A program made the translations under genes and the position numbers. Source: Epulopiscium sp. Nele67-Bin004 (GTDB lineage Bacteria; Bacillota_A; Clostridia; Lachnospirales; Cellulosilyticaceae). From it: 25,341 bases of DNA. The stretch covers positions 1 to 25,341 of the forward strand of contig LNZQ01000127.1 in the NCBI GenBank assembly GCA_002007315.1. Direction: 5' to 3'. The notes beneath the pieces were generated by a model that saw only the letters and a program-made list of their open reading frames with translations, had not been told where the DNA came from and searched no databases. Shown in pieces: positions 8,410-17,688 of this stretch (the first letter of the stretch is position 1; every line of letters starts with the position of its first letter).

Positions 8410-9426
8410 ATGAGTAAATGTGGTTGTAATAAATTTTTCAACGCAAACAACAAACCAAGTAACAGAGAACCAGGAATTTTTTATCCAAATGCAGGTATAT
8501 GTGCAGTATGTGGAGATTCAGATATAGATTCAGCAATGCAAGAAGTAGGATTTTGCCCACCAATCGGTGAGCCACAAACTTTAACTTTAATGGCACCAGC
8601 AGTTTTTGATGAAAGCGGTGTTAACTTATGTAGAGTAATTGATATTAACGATATCGCAAACGCTTGCGACGGTCCAACAAACAGAACGACAGACATTATG
8701 TTTGATGGAATCACTAGAGCAGACTTAGTAAACGGAACTTATTTCCAACTTCAAGTTGTGGATATTGACTTTAACTTTGTTTGCCCAAAAAGCAATAGAT
8801 ATTCAGAAATTAGACCAGCAAAACGCAACCCAAATATTTCAAGAGTTGTATTAAGAGACATCGATGTAACTTTCTCAATCAAAGTTATTGACGAAGATTG
8901 CAAAGTTTGTAAAGAAGGTATGATTACACTTAGATATCTTGCTTGTGAAGACTGCCCAGGATACGACGATGTAACAAATCCATCAAATATCGGATTTGAC
9001 TTATATACACCATACGGAAATGCTTTTGGTGTAGAAAATCCAGCAGGTTGCAACAAACTTGTTCCAATTATTAACTATGCAGGATACGTTGGTGGCGACA
9101 CTTGCCAAAACTGTGACTGTGGCGAGCCACAACACCAATACAAAGTATTTGAGCCAAACAATTCTTTAACACAAGGAATTACAGCTCAAGCACTTGCAAA
9201 AGTTGTTGCAAACGATGGTGAATATATTGCATTTGGATTAACACTATATTTCAAAGTTGTATACTTCGTACAATATAAATTTAACCACGAAGGACTTTGC
9301 GTACCACCAAAATTCAGCGCTGCAGGTTCAAGCGAAAATTCTAACTGCGAAGATTTCTGCGAAGGCGATTTGCTAGAACAAAGCATTTTACCACTAAGCG
9401 TGTGTGTAGAACCAAAATCATTTTAA
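8410..9426 (+). CDS. Cysteine-rich protein, possibly spore coat/exosporium
   Basis: A 338-aa protein with 20 Cys (about 6 percent), in clusters: CGC at 4-6, CAVC at 31-34, CKVC at 164-167, CEDC at 179-182, CQNCDC at 232-237 and CEDFC at 313-317. Between them lie strand-rich segments typical of a beta-sandwich. There is no signal peptide or membrane helix, so the Cys are unlikely to be exported by Sec. They may bind metal or form cross-links, as in spore coat and exosporium proteins. A SigK-like promoter motif upstream supports a mother-cell spore role, but I do not recognise the family. The start follows AGGAGGT (8395-8401), eight bases before the ATG. The gene stands alone, with a strong terminator 15 bases after the stop. 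Cys-rich phage structural protein is an alternative, but no other phage genes are nearby. Confidence 0.8.
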   Translation: MSKCGCNKFFNANNKPSNREPGIFYPNAGICAVCGDSDIDSAMQEVGFCPPIGEPQTLTLMAPAVFDESGVNLCRVIDINDIANACDGPTNRTTDIMFDGITRADLVNGTYFQLQVVDIDFNFVCPKSNRYSEIRPAKRNPNISRVVLRDIDVTFSIKVIDEDCKVCKEGMITLRYLACEDCPGYDDVTNPSNIGFDLYTPYGNAFGVENPAGCNKLVPIINYAGYVGGDTCQNCDCGEPQHQYKVFEPNNSLTQGITAQALAKVVANDGEYIAFGLTLYFKVVYFVQYKFNHEGLCVPPKFSAAGSSENSNCEDFCEGDLLEQSILPLSVCVEPKSF

Positions 9427-9441
9427 TATCGAAACAAATAG

Positions 9442-9470
9442 GCTATGGGCATAACGCTCATAGCTTTTTT
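9442..9470 (+). terminator. Rho-independent terminator of the cysteine-rich gene
   Basis: GCTATGGGC (9442-9450) pairs with GCTCATAGC (9456-9464) with one G-T wobble and an ATAAC loop, then six T. Confidence 0.92.
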
Positions 9471-9471
9471 G

Positions 9472-9480
9472 TGTTATAAT
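9472..9480 (+). promoter_or_regulatory. Extended -10 promoter directly after a terminator
   Basis: TGTTATAAT is a perfect extended -10 element with no clear -35. It follows the T-run of the terminator immediately. The start point would fall near 9487, at the first base of the AAAGGAGG ribosome site, giving a leader of about 15 bases. Confidence 0.6.
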
Positions 9481-9501
9481 AAACCTAAAGGAGGCGAAGT
9501 T

Positions 9502-10032
9502 ATGAGTATTGCAATTGATTATACAAAATGGAAAGAAGAAATAATAGACGGAAAAATTTATTATATGGCACCCCCTACAGGTAGACATAACGGTGTTTTG
9601 GGCAATTTGTACTTGCAGTTTGCAACATATTTAAAAGGAAAGAAATGTAAAGCTTGGCTAGAAATTGAGGTGTCGCTTAATGAGGACAAACCTAACGATT
9701 ATGTCGTGCCTGACCTGAGCATTATTTGCAACAATACAATTGGTAATTTCAAAATTTTTAAAGGTATACCAGACTTGATAGTCGAGGTTATGTCAACAAA
9801 TAGACAAACTGATAAAATAGACAAGTTTAATTTGTATCAACAAACTGGCGTTAAAGAATATTGGCTTGTTGACCCAGTGTCAAACACTATCGACCAATAC
9901 GTGCTTGAAAACAACGCATATAAATTGACAAATGTGTTTGAAGCTGACTTTGAAAGCGAATTGGTTCAAACGATAAAGCCTACGATATTTGACAATTTAG
10001 AAATAGAAATTAATGAAATTTTTGAATATTAG
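9502..10032 (+). CDS. Uma2-family (DUF820) PD-(D/E)XK nuclease-fold protein, copy 1
   Basis: A 176-aa protein of the Uma2 family, which has a restriction-endonuclease-like fold. The likely active-site residues are visible: D71 (VVPDLSI), E95 (LIVEVMS) and K108 (KFNLY), followed by the family signature GVKEYWLVDP. The biological role of Uma2 proteins is not established; they are often multi-copy and scattered. An in-frame ATG at 9445 would give a longer protein, but it lies inside the terminator stem of the upstream gene. The ATG at 9502 has an AAAGGAGG ribosome site seven bases upstream, so it is the start used here. A second, diverged copy lies at 16868-17455. Confidence 0.9.
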   Translation: MSIAIDYTKWKEEIIDGKIYYMAPPTGRHNGVLGNLYLQFATYLKGKKCKAWLEIEVSLNEDKPNDYVVPDLSIICNNTIGNFKIFKGIPDLIVEVMSTNRQTDKIDKFNLYQQTGVKEYWLVDPVSNTIDQYVLENNAYKLTNVFEADFESELVQTIKPTIFDNLEIEINEIFEY

Positions 10033-10064
10033 AGGGTACGCCTTATGACATACTCTCTATTTTT
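10031..10064 (+). terminator. Terminator of Uma2 copy 1
   Basis: AGAGGGTA (10031-10038) pairs with TACTCTCT (10051-10058) with one wobble, then ATTTTT. The left arm begins within the stop codon, and the tail almost touches the stop of the convergent exporter gene. Confidence 0.7.
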
Positions 10065-10066
10065 GT

Positions 10067-10528
10067 CTACATTTTTTTTGGTTCTTTAGCAAAAATTATT
10101 GGTACATACGTTGCAAGTGTTATCGATGCGGCAATAACCCCCGACACCTGAAACGATGTCATAGCAGACTCAAGTGCGTTTGCATATTCTTTAAATATCA
10201 TATAATACGCAGTTCGGTACATACCAACCCCTGGAACAAGCGGGATTATCCCTGGTATCAAAAACAACGTTATCGGGGCAAACTTTCGCTTTGACAAAAT
10301 GTATGACCATACCGAAATTATTAGCGACGCAACAAACGAGGCAAACACATCGCCAAAAGACATATATCTAGCCATTATTACGTACACCGTCCAACCAACA
10401 GCCCCTATAGTTGCACCGTTTAAAATATATTTTTTAGGTACGTTAAAAATTACACAAAACGTCCCTGTTGCAACAAATGAACTTGAAAATTGTACAAATA
10501 TACCCCACAAAACTTCAGCAGTTATCAT
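10067..10528 (-). CDS. Threonine/serine exporter, small subunit (ThrE C-terminal half, YjjB-like)
   Basis: A 153-aa membrane protein of the DUF3815/ThrE_2 family. About five hydrophobic helices are visible, including residues about 5-25, 33-52, 60-80, 85-105 (with PGIIPLVPGVGMYRTAYYM) and 125-145. In Corynebacterium ThrE this module is fused to the DUF1212 module; in E. coli and many Bacillota the two halves are separate genes (yjjB, yjjP). Its ATG overlaps the TGA of the upstream partner by 4 bp (ATGA at 10525-10528), indicating translational coupling and a two-subunit transporter. Substrates of the family include threonine, serine and, in some systems, succinate; the one used here cannot be read from sequence. 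Confidence 0.9.
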   Translation of the reverse strand: MITAEVLWGIFVQFSSSFVATGTFCVIFNVPKKYILNGATIGAVGWTVYVIMARYMSFGDVFASFVASLIISVWSYILSKRKFAPITLFLIPGIIPLVPGVGMYRTAYYMIFKEYANALESAMTSFQVSGVIAASITLATYVPIIFAKEPKKM

Positions 10529-11289
10529 CTAAGCACACCCCCAATCGTCATATAAATAGACATTGGTACACTAACGCCAACCGCAAGCACAATTGCAATA
10601 CAAAGTGCCTCAACCCCTCGAGAAATACCCGATAGCAGTTCATCACCAATAGTGTCACGAATACTGTTTGTAAATGCAACCCCTGGAACGAGAATCATTA
10701 TACACCCGATAATCATCGCATCAAGTGAGGCGTCGAAAATGTCGCTTATTGGCACAATGATAGCAATAATCATAAAGCTTAATATAAACAGCGTTAAATA
10801 TTTGACAATCTTCTTAGTTCGCAAAAATTCTTGAACGTACGCAGCCAAACACCCAACGGCAAAACTTACACAAAACTCAAACAAACCACCATTAAACATA
10901 AGCGAAAAACTAGCTGTGCTAACGCCAGTAATCCATAATATGTGTGAAAACGGGTATGGCGGGGTTGCATCAATTTCTTTAACTTTAGCTCTAGCTTCGT
11001 CAAGCGAATACTTTCCAGACACATAGTCACGTGACAATTGGTTTAACAGTTCGATTTTATCAAGCCTAGTCGACCTATCAACGATACGTCGCATATCAGT
11101 TGCAACAGTAACATCGTTTATAGTAATAGCAGTTGTAATCATTGTCGGCGTAACAAAAGTGTCTATTCTGTCGAAATTATGTATCGACAAAATACGTGTA
11201 ATAGTATCTTCAACTCGGTACGTTTCAGCACCACTTCTAAGCATCAACTCACCAATAGACGTCGCAAACGATAAAATATGTTCATTCAT
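10525..11289 (-). CDS. Threonine/serine exporter, large subunit (DUF1212, YjjP-like)
   Basis: A 254-aa protein of the DUF1212/ThrE family. The N-terminal cytoplasmic part (residues 1-110) carries the family motif SGAETYRVEDTITRI, and the remaining residues form about five membrane helices, including one with IIGCIMILVPGVAFTNSIRD. It is the first gene of a two-gene operon with the DUF3815 partner at 10067-10528, which it overlaps by 4 bp; together they should make one inner-membrane exporter. The start is supported by AGGAGGAC five bases upstream on the minus strand. A promoter is visible at 11320-11348. The gene is divergent from enolase. Confidence 0.92.
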   Translation of the reverse strand: MNEHILSFATSIGELMLRSGAETYRVEDTITRILSIHNFDRIDTFVTPTMITTAITINDVTVATDMRRIVDRSTRLDKIELLNQLSRDYVSGKYSLDEARAKVKEIDATPPYPFSHILWITGVSTASFSLMFNGGLFEFCVSFAVGCLAAYVQEFLRTKKIVKYLTLFILSFMIIAIIVPISDIFDASLDAMIIGCIMILVPGVAFTNSIRDTIGDELLSGISRGVEALCIAIVLAVGVSVPMSIYMTIGGVLR

Positions 11290-11319
11290 AGCTGTCCTCC
11301 TAATACAAATTTCAGACTA

Positions 11320-11348
11320 AGTATACTATTTTTGGGATTATCTGTAAA
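11320..11348 (-). promoter_or_regulatory. SigA promoter of the ThrE operon
   Basis: Read on the minus strand: TTTACA (11343-11348), 17 bp, TATACT (11320-11325). Each hexamer has five of six consensus bases. Confidence 0.75.
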
Positions 11349-11416
11349 GACAAAAATATATAAATAGACAAAATGTGAAACTTTTATGTATTTTCTTTTA
11401 AAATATAAAACAAACA

Positions 11417-12790
<1,374 letters not shown>

Positions 12791-12796
12791 TTACTT

Positions 12797-12820
12797 AAAG
12801 GGGCGATAAGCCCCTTTTTT
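12797..12820 (+). terminator. Rho-independent terminator of eno
   Basis: AAAGGGGC (12797-12804), GATAA loop, GCCCCTTT (12810-12817), ending in six T. Confidence 0.93.
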
Positions 12821-12834
12821 GTGCAAAAATTTAC

Positions 12835-12863
12835 TTGAGTTCAATAAAATTTTGTGATATTCT
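12835..12863 (+). promoter_or_regulatory. Promoter of the transglutaminase-like gene
   Basis: TTGAGT (12835-12840), 17 bp ending in TGA, TATTCT (12858-12863). The TTTGTGATATT stretch repeats the one in the enolase promoter. Confidence 0.6.
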
Positions 12864-12903
12864 TATGTTATACAAAAATTTAAAGTTAAGAGGAGGTAAA
12901 TTT

Positions 12904-15150
12904 ATGAAGTTATTAAAGAAAATTTCAGCCTTTATAATATCAGCAACTATGATGTTAAATGTAGTAGCTATCCCTGTTCAAGCGTCTGCTATAATAGATC
13001 GTCCTGTCTTAGATTTTGATTATGATGAGTATGAATTAGCATATCTGAAGTCAATAACAACCCCTGAACAGTTTGAAGAATTAACAGAAATGATGTCGTA
13101 TAATAATTATAGCACGATGAGTATTGATGATGAATACATAGAATTTGATTATACTGACGCTTTAAATTATGTAAAAGAATTTGCTATATCATATGCAAAT
13201 GCTGATATAAGTTCATTAATAACAGTACGTTTATCTGATTATGAAATACCATATCAAAATTATGCAGAGTTTATGCAACAGGTAAATGCTTTACAAGGTG
13301 AGAGTTTAGAATTATTTCATGTATATAGATTTATAGGAGGAGGGACGTATTCGAGTAATCCAGATATTTTAGGATATATATATGTTATTATAGATTATTA
13401 TGACTATGATTATTACTATACATTATTAAGAGATGAGATTGATAAAATAGTTTCTTTAACTGAGCAGGCTACTACTGATTTTGGGAAAGTAGCTATTATT
13501 TATGATTATTTAGGTAAAAATTATTGCTATGACTACGATTATTCTATTTATAATGCTCCTGATTTTGTTGAACAAAAAAAAGGGGTTTGCCAAGCGTATG
13601 CTAAGTTTGCTAGACTAGTATTAAATGAAATCGGTATTAATAATTTAACAGTAAGTACTACAGATGTTATAAATCACATATGGAATATGGTGGAATGTGA
13701 TGGAGAATGGTATCATGTTGATTTTACTTGGGGAAGTGGTGATAGTACATTTGTAGATAGGATTTACCGAGATGTTTTTATGATAAGTACAGATAGAAAG
13801 GTGTCTCAAAATAGACAAGATGATGACTCTGGTTGGTATAATAGTGACTCATCATCTAAAGAGCTTTTACCCCCATTAGCAACTAATACTAAATATGAAA
13901 ATCAATTTCCGTATCTAACTATGACTTATTCACCGTTTGCCTGTATAGGAGAAGAAGTTTATTATATGCATAACTATACAGGAGAAATTATGCATATAGA
14001 TTTAGATACTTTTGAGTCGACTAAACTACACGATGGTGTTAGTAGTGAACAGTGGTTATCTTGGTCAACTTCAGCTTATAAAGCTAGTGGATTTTCAGGA
14101 CAAGGAGATTATTTATATTATAATGAAAGAAAAAATATGATGGTGTATAGTATCAGTAGAGATAAATCAGTTATTTTATTAGATGCAGAGCAATTAGGAG
14201 TGCCAGACGATAATTATATATGGGACATGCAAGTATATAATGATGAAATAATTTATAAAATCGGTCCTTTTGAGTATCCTTTAAGTGGTGATAATATGAT
14301 ACAACTCACAACAACCCTACCTGATGTATCATCATTATTTATAGACGGCATAGTTCTATCACAAAACACAATAACCGTTGACCGCATAAACAACTCAACG
14401 ATAACAGCCAAATCAGGTAACGACAACATCACTTGGGAAATAACCCAAATGCCAGACGATGCAACATCAGACGGTGTATCGATCGATAACTCAGGAACTA
14501 TTACAATAGACGCAAATGCAACCGCAGGCAACTATACAATTTCAGACGGAACAGACACAGCAACATTAACCGTATACCAAGACAAGCTAACTATTACAGA
14601 AATTGTTACAAACTCGCCATCATACACGTTTCTAGCAAGTGAAAATAAAACGTTACAACAGCTGACAACACAGCTACCAACCGAAGTAACTGTGAAATGC
14701 AATAACAACACAACAACTACAATGCCAATAACTTGGACAACAGCCTCAACATTCAACCAAAAAGGTGGCACATACACCTATAAAGGAACGCTTAATGTTC
14801 CAACAGACGAATTTAACAACTACACAAATACTCTTGATGCAACAATAACTGTAACACCTGTAACTATGACAGGTATCAAAGAAACTTTGGAAATAGAAGC
14901 TTTGGCTAAACAAACAGTTTTAGACGCTAAAACATTAGTAGACTTAGGCGTTCCAGATATTGTTACACTTCAATTTGATAAAGCATCTAGTTTAGAAATC
15001 GACGCAAGTTGGTCACATACTTTAGAAGAAATACAAAACTTGATAAATGACAATCAAACTATACAGCTAACACTAACAACAAAGAATATTCCTACTTGGG
15101 CAACTAAGCCAGATGAGATGCCGACAATAGAAATTAGTATAGTCGACTAA
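12904..15150 (+). CDS. Secreted transglutaminase-like protein (5' part of a stop-interrupted SLH gene)
   Basis: The ATG at 12904 follows AGAGGAGGT (12889-12897) and starts a signal peptide (residues 1-29, KLLKK then a hydrophobic core, ending VQASA). A frame-compatible TTG at 12835 is rejected because it lies in the promoter. Residues about 185-280 form a transglutaminase-like cysteine-protease fold with all three expected residues: C229 (KGVCQAYA), H258 (NHIWNM) and D273 (YHVDFTW). Bacterial members may act as proteases or cross-linkers at the cell surface. A propeller-like Tyr-rich region follows, then from about residue 475 Ig-like and strand-rich domains. Codon use changes from AAT/TAT/GAT-rich to AAC/GAC-rich near base 14300, suggesting a fusion of segments with different history. 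Translation ends at TAA 15148-15150, but the frame continues open to 16737 and encodes the missing wall anchor. The product as read has 748 aa and no SLH domain. Confidence 0.9.
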   Translation: MKLLKKISAFIISATMMLNVVAIPVQASAIIDRPVLDFDYDEYELAYLKSITTPEQFEELTEMMSYNNYSTMSIDDEYIEFDYTDALNYVKEFAISYANADISSLITVRLSDYEIPYQNYAEFMQQVNALQGESLELFHVYRFIGGGTYSSNPDILGYIYVIIDYYDYDYYYTLLRDEIDKIVSLTEQATTDFGKVAIIYDYLGKNYCYDYDYSIYNAPDFVEQKKGVCQAYAKFARLVLNEIGINNLTVSTTDVINHIWNMVECDGEWYHVDFTWGSGDSTFVDRIYRDVFMISTDRKVSQNRQDDDSGWYNSDSSSKELLPPLATNTKYENQFPYLTMTYSPFACIGEEVYYMHNYTGEIMHIDLDTFESTKLHDGVSSEQWLSWSTSAYKASGFSGQGDYLYYNERKNMMVYSISRDKSVILLDAEQLGVPDDNYIWDMQVYNDEIIYKIGPFEYPLSGDNMIQLTTTLPDVSSLFIDGIVLSQNTITVDRINNSTITAKSGNDNITWEITQMPDDATSDGVSIDNSGTITIDANATAGNYTISDGTDTATLTVYQDKLTITEIVTNSPSYTFLASENKTLQQLTTQLPTEVTVKCNNNTTTTMPITWTTASTFNQKGGTYTYKGTLNVPTDEFNNYTNTLDATITVTPVTMTGIKETLEIEALAKQTVLDAKTLVDLGVPDIVTLQFDKASSLEIDASWSHTLEEIQNLINDNQTIQLTLTTKNIPTWATKPDEMPTIEISIVD

Positions 15151-16737
15151 TTTGAAGTGGATATAAACATTGAACTATCAAGCAACAACTTTACTTATGG
15201 TGATGAACCAATAACTATCGTTACAAACCAAATACCGCTAAACAACGGCATAGATGAAGACGCTACATTTGAATATTTATATACTAATCAAAATGGTGAA
15301 ACTAGTGCAACAATGCCGACTGACGTAGGAAAATACACAGTGACAGCAACACTAAAAAGCAACACCCACATAGGGGAGAGCACTACAAGTTTTGAGATTA
15401 TGCCAAAAAACATCACACAACCAGATGTTGTTGGTACACCACAAGTTTATAACACTTTAACTGCTGTTATAGAAGACATTGATAGCCAATATTTAACATA
15501 CCAGTGGTATAGAAATGGAATGAAGCTAACAAATGAAACAGCAGGCTCATATAAGCTAGATGTGTTAGATTCGGGGGCAAACATAACAGTTAGTGCAACA
15601 GGAAACAAAAACTATCAAGGTACGTTAATTAGTAACTTTGTTGAAGTATCTAAACTGCTAATTAGTGGTCAACTATTAGTGGATATAAATGAGATTGAAA
15701 AATCATCAAATGTAATGCTAACTCCAGATGTGTCAAATGTATTTCCAGTTGAAGCACAAATAGGTGGCTCATTTGAGTGGTATGTTGAGGATGTGTTGGT
15801 GACAACTGCAAGCTCGTATATTATAACTGATGTAGATGTTAATAAATCGATTAAAGTTGTGTATACTCCAGATGAAATGTTTGCAGGGACAGTTGATAAT
15901 ATTTCGATAGTGGAAAGAGAAGAACCAGAAATTGAAATCGAACCTGAAATTGAGACAGAACCTGAAATTGAGACAGAACCTGAAATCGAGACAGAATCTG
16001 AAATTGAGACAGAACCAGAAATTGAGCCAGAACCTGAAATTGAGCCAGAACCTGAAATCGAGCTAGAACCTGAGATTGAGCCAGAACCTGAGATAGAGCC
16101 AGAGCCTGAAGTAGAACCAGAGCCAGAGGTAGAGCCAGAGCCTGAATTAGAGACAGAAGAAGATAAGTATACAAATAATCTGTTTTTAAGTTCAACTACG
16201 AATAAAGTTTCTCCAACAGGTAATATTTTTGCTACAACTGTTTCAAGTACTGAAGAGATAGAGGAGTCAATAGAAGACGAGTCGCAAATAGATTTAACTA
16301 CAATTTTTGTGGATATTGCTGCATCGGCTTGGTATTATGCAGATGTATTAAATGTATATACAAAAGGATTATTAACAGGTGTAAGCTCAACAGAATTTGC
16401 TCCAAATGACAATGTGACTCGTTCGATGGTTGCATCTATTATTCACCGCATAGAAGATGAACCGATAGTGTATACAAAATCAACAACAACTGATATTGTA
16501 GCTAATTCTTGGTATGATATGCCAGTGAGTTGGGCGATGACGGTTGGGATAATAGATGAAACAGCTAAGTTTAGACCAAACGATTATATAACTCAAGATG
16601 AACTAGCAACTATGTTATACAACTATGCAAATTATATTGGCGTTGATATGAGCTATGACATAGATACTTCAGATGAAACAATAACAAGAGCAGAAATTTC
16701 AACAGTAGTTTCAAGATTTTTAGAAATAATAGAATAA
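15151..16737 (+). pseudogene. Orphaned 3' part of the transglutaminase-like gene: Ig-like domains and SLH anchor
   Basis: This 528-codon segment is in exactly the same frame as the preceding gene and is separated from it only by the TAA at 15148. The GTG at 15157 could be read as a start, but there is no ribosome site before it and no signal peptide after it, so independent expression of a wall protein is unlikely. Contents: Ig/MBG-like beta domains (bases about 15157-15900), a 13-unit EPEIEx repeat (15922-16155), two SLH domains (about 16300-16450 and 16480-16640) and a third, degenerate SLH end ([16 protein letters not shown]). The long intact frame implies a recent nonsense mutation, translational readthrough or a sequencing error. 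The terminator lies after 16737, not at 15150, which supports one original gene. Confidence 0.82.
15922..16155 (+). repeat. Thirteen tandem 18-bp units coding EPEIEx
   Basis: Thirteen consecutive six-residue units ([42 protein letters not shown] and so on) make a stiff acidic spacer between the Ig-like domains and the SLH anchor, probably spanning the wall. Imperfect 18-bp DNA repeats of this kind can change copy number. Confidence 0.92.
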
Positions 16738-16747
16738 AACTATCAAA

Positions 16748-16778
16748 GGGGCGGTAACTTGATGTGCCGCCCATTTTT
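16748..16778 (+). terminator. Rho-independent terminator after the SLH 3' part
   Basis: GGGCGG (16749-16754) pairs with CCGCCC (16767-16772), extendable by a T-G and an A-T pair, then ATTTTTT. It is the first terminator after the start at 12904. Confidence 0.85.
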
Positions 16779-16867
16779 TATGCATGGGGTCGATAATATA
16801 CTAAGTCCAAAAATTAGACCTAAAAACCTAAAAATTAACTTTTATCATAAGTTCACGTCCTTAATAT

Positions 16868-17455
16868 TTAAAACATAGTATCTTTAAAAATATCTTCAAG
16901 TGAAATTTCCAAATCGTTAAATAGATTACACGTCACAAAAGCTTTATAGTTTTCCCTATCATCTAGGCTAAGCTCGTCAAATTCTTCCTGAGAAAAATAG
17001 CTATACACCTCAATAAATTTAAACTTTCCATCTAACAACACATATTGATTTATCGTATCATTTGACGGATCGACTATCCAATATTCGCTCACCCCTAGAC
17101 GTTCATACAACTCAAGCTTAGTGATTAAATCATCTTTGCGATTGCTTGATAAAATTTCAACTATCAAACTCGGCACACCATAATAACCGTTAGGCTTAAA
17201 TTTGTTTGGTTCACACATAACGGAGATGTCGGGGATAATATGGTTTTTTGGCTTATCTGGATTGTAGTACACATTACATTCCATGTGAACTCTACATTTT
17301 TTGCCCCTAAGATAATTTTTAAAATGCATAGTTATATTAAACATAATATTATGATGTTTAACGCTTGGGGCAGGCGACATATAAACAATGTCGTCTATAA
17401 TTTCAACTTTTCGTGGCGGATTTGTAAGTACTGCATCTTCTTTTAGATTTTCCAT
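16868..17455 (-). CDS. Uma2-family (DUF820) PD-(D/E)XK nuclease-fold protein, copy 2
   Basis: A 195-aa paralogue of the protein at 9502-10032. The matching positions are D76 (IIPDISV), E100 (LIVEILS) and K113 (KLELY), then GVSEYWIVDP, so the presumed active site is intact. It differs from copy 1 by an N-terminal extension and a longer acidic C-terminal region (FSQEEFDELSLDDRENY). Identity between the copies is limited to the core, so this is an old duplication or independent acquisition. The start is supported by AAGGACG before the ATG on the minus strand and by a strong promoter at 17483-17511. It is convergent with the SLH gene. The function of the family is not established. Confidence 0.92.
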   Translation of the reverse strand: MENLKEDAVLTNPPRKVEIIDDIVYMSPAPSVKHHNIMFNITMHFKNYLRGKKCRVHMECNVYYNPDKPKNHIIPDISVMCEPNKFKPNGYYGVPSLIVEILSSNRKDDLITKLELYERLGVSEYWIVDPSNDTINQYVLLDGKFKFIEVYSYFSQEEFDELSLDDRENYKAFVTCNLFNDLEISLEDIFKDTMF

Positions 17456-17482
17456 TGCATCACGTCCTTATTTTTTTATTAC

Positions 17483-17511
17483 ATTTTAATATAGCGATAT
17501 CAGTGTGTCAA
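17483..17511 (-). promoter_or_regulatory. Strong SigA promoter of Uma2 copy 2
   Basis: On the minus strand: TTGACA (17506-17511, perfect), 17 bp, TAAAAT (17483-17488, five of six). Confidence 0.8.
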
Positions 17512-17615
17512 CTAAAAAAATAGACCGTATATCACTATTTTTTGTATTTAAGTTGAATAATTTACATATAAATAAGGGAATACTTAATTTATTGGAAAAA
17601 AATTTAAAAAAAGTA

Positions 17616-17645
17616 TTGACATTCCCCTAAATAATAGTTATTATT
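17616..17645 (+). promoter_or_regulatory. ahpC promoter overlapped by a PerR-box-like inverted repeat
   Basis: TTGACA (17616-17621), 17 bp, TATTAT (17639-17644). The perfect inverted repeat AATAATA-GT-TATTATT (17630-17645) covers the -10. A 15-base frame at 17629-17643 matches 11 of 14 defined positions of the B. subtilis PerR box TTATAATnATTATAA. PerR or another Fur-family repressor is plausible given the downstream genes, though AT-rich background raises the chance of coincidence. Confidence 0.6.
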
Positions 17646-17688
17646 AAATAGTAATAAAAATTTATATCGATAAAAGGAGAATTTATTT

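Noticed and set aside
9445..9501. Longer Uma2 start at ATG 9445
   Set aside because: It lies in the stem of the previous gene's terminator and has no ribosome site; 9502 has AAAGGAGG.
15148..15150. TAA as a recoded codon (selenocysteine or pyrrolysine) or a reassigned stop
   Set aside because: Those recode TGA and TAG, and TAA ends many intact genes here, including eno and murB. Ordinary readthrough or mutation remains possible.
15851..16195. Minus-strand frame rich in Leu/Gln/Ala
   Set aside because: It is the antisense shadow of the EPEIEx repeat.
16800..16850. Three CC(T)AAAAA direct repeats after the SLH gene
   Set aside because: Short A-rich units in AT-rich DNA with irregular spacing; no hairpin or known site.
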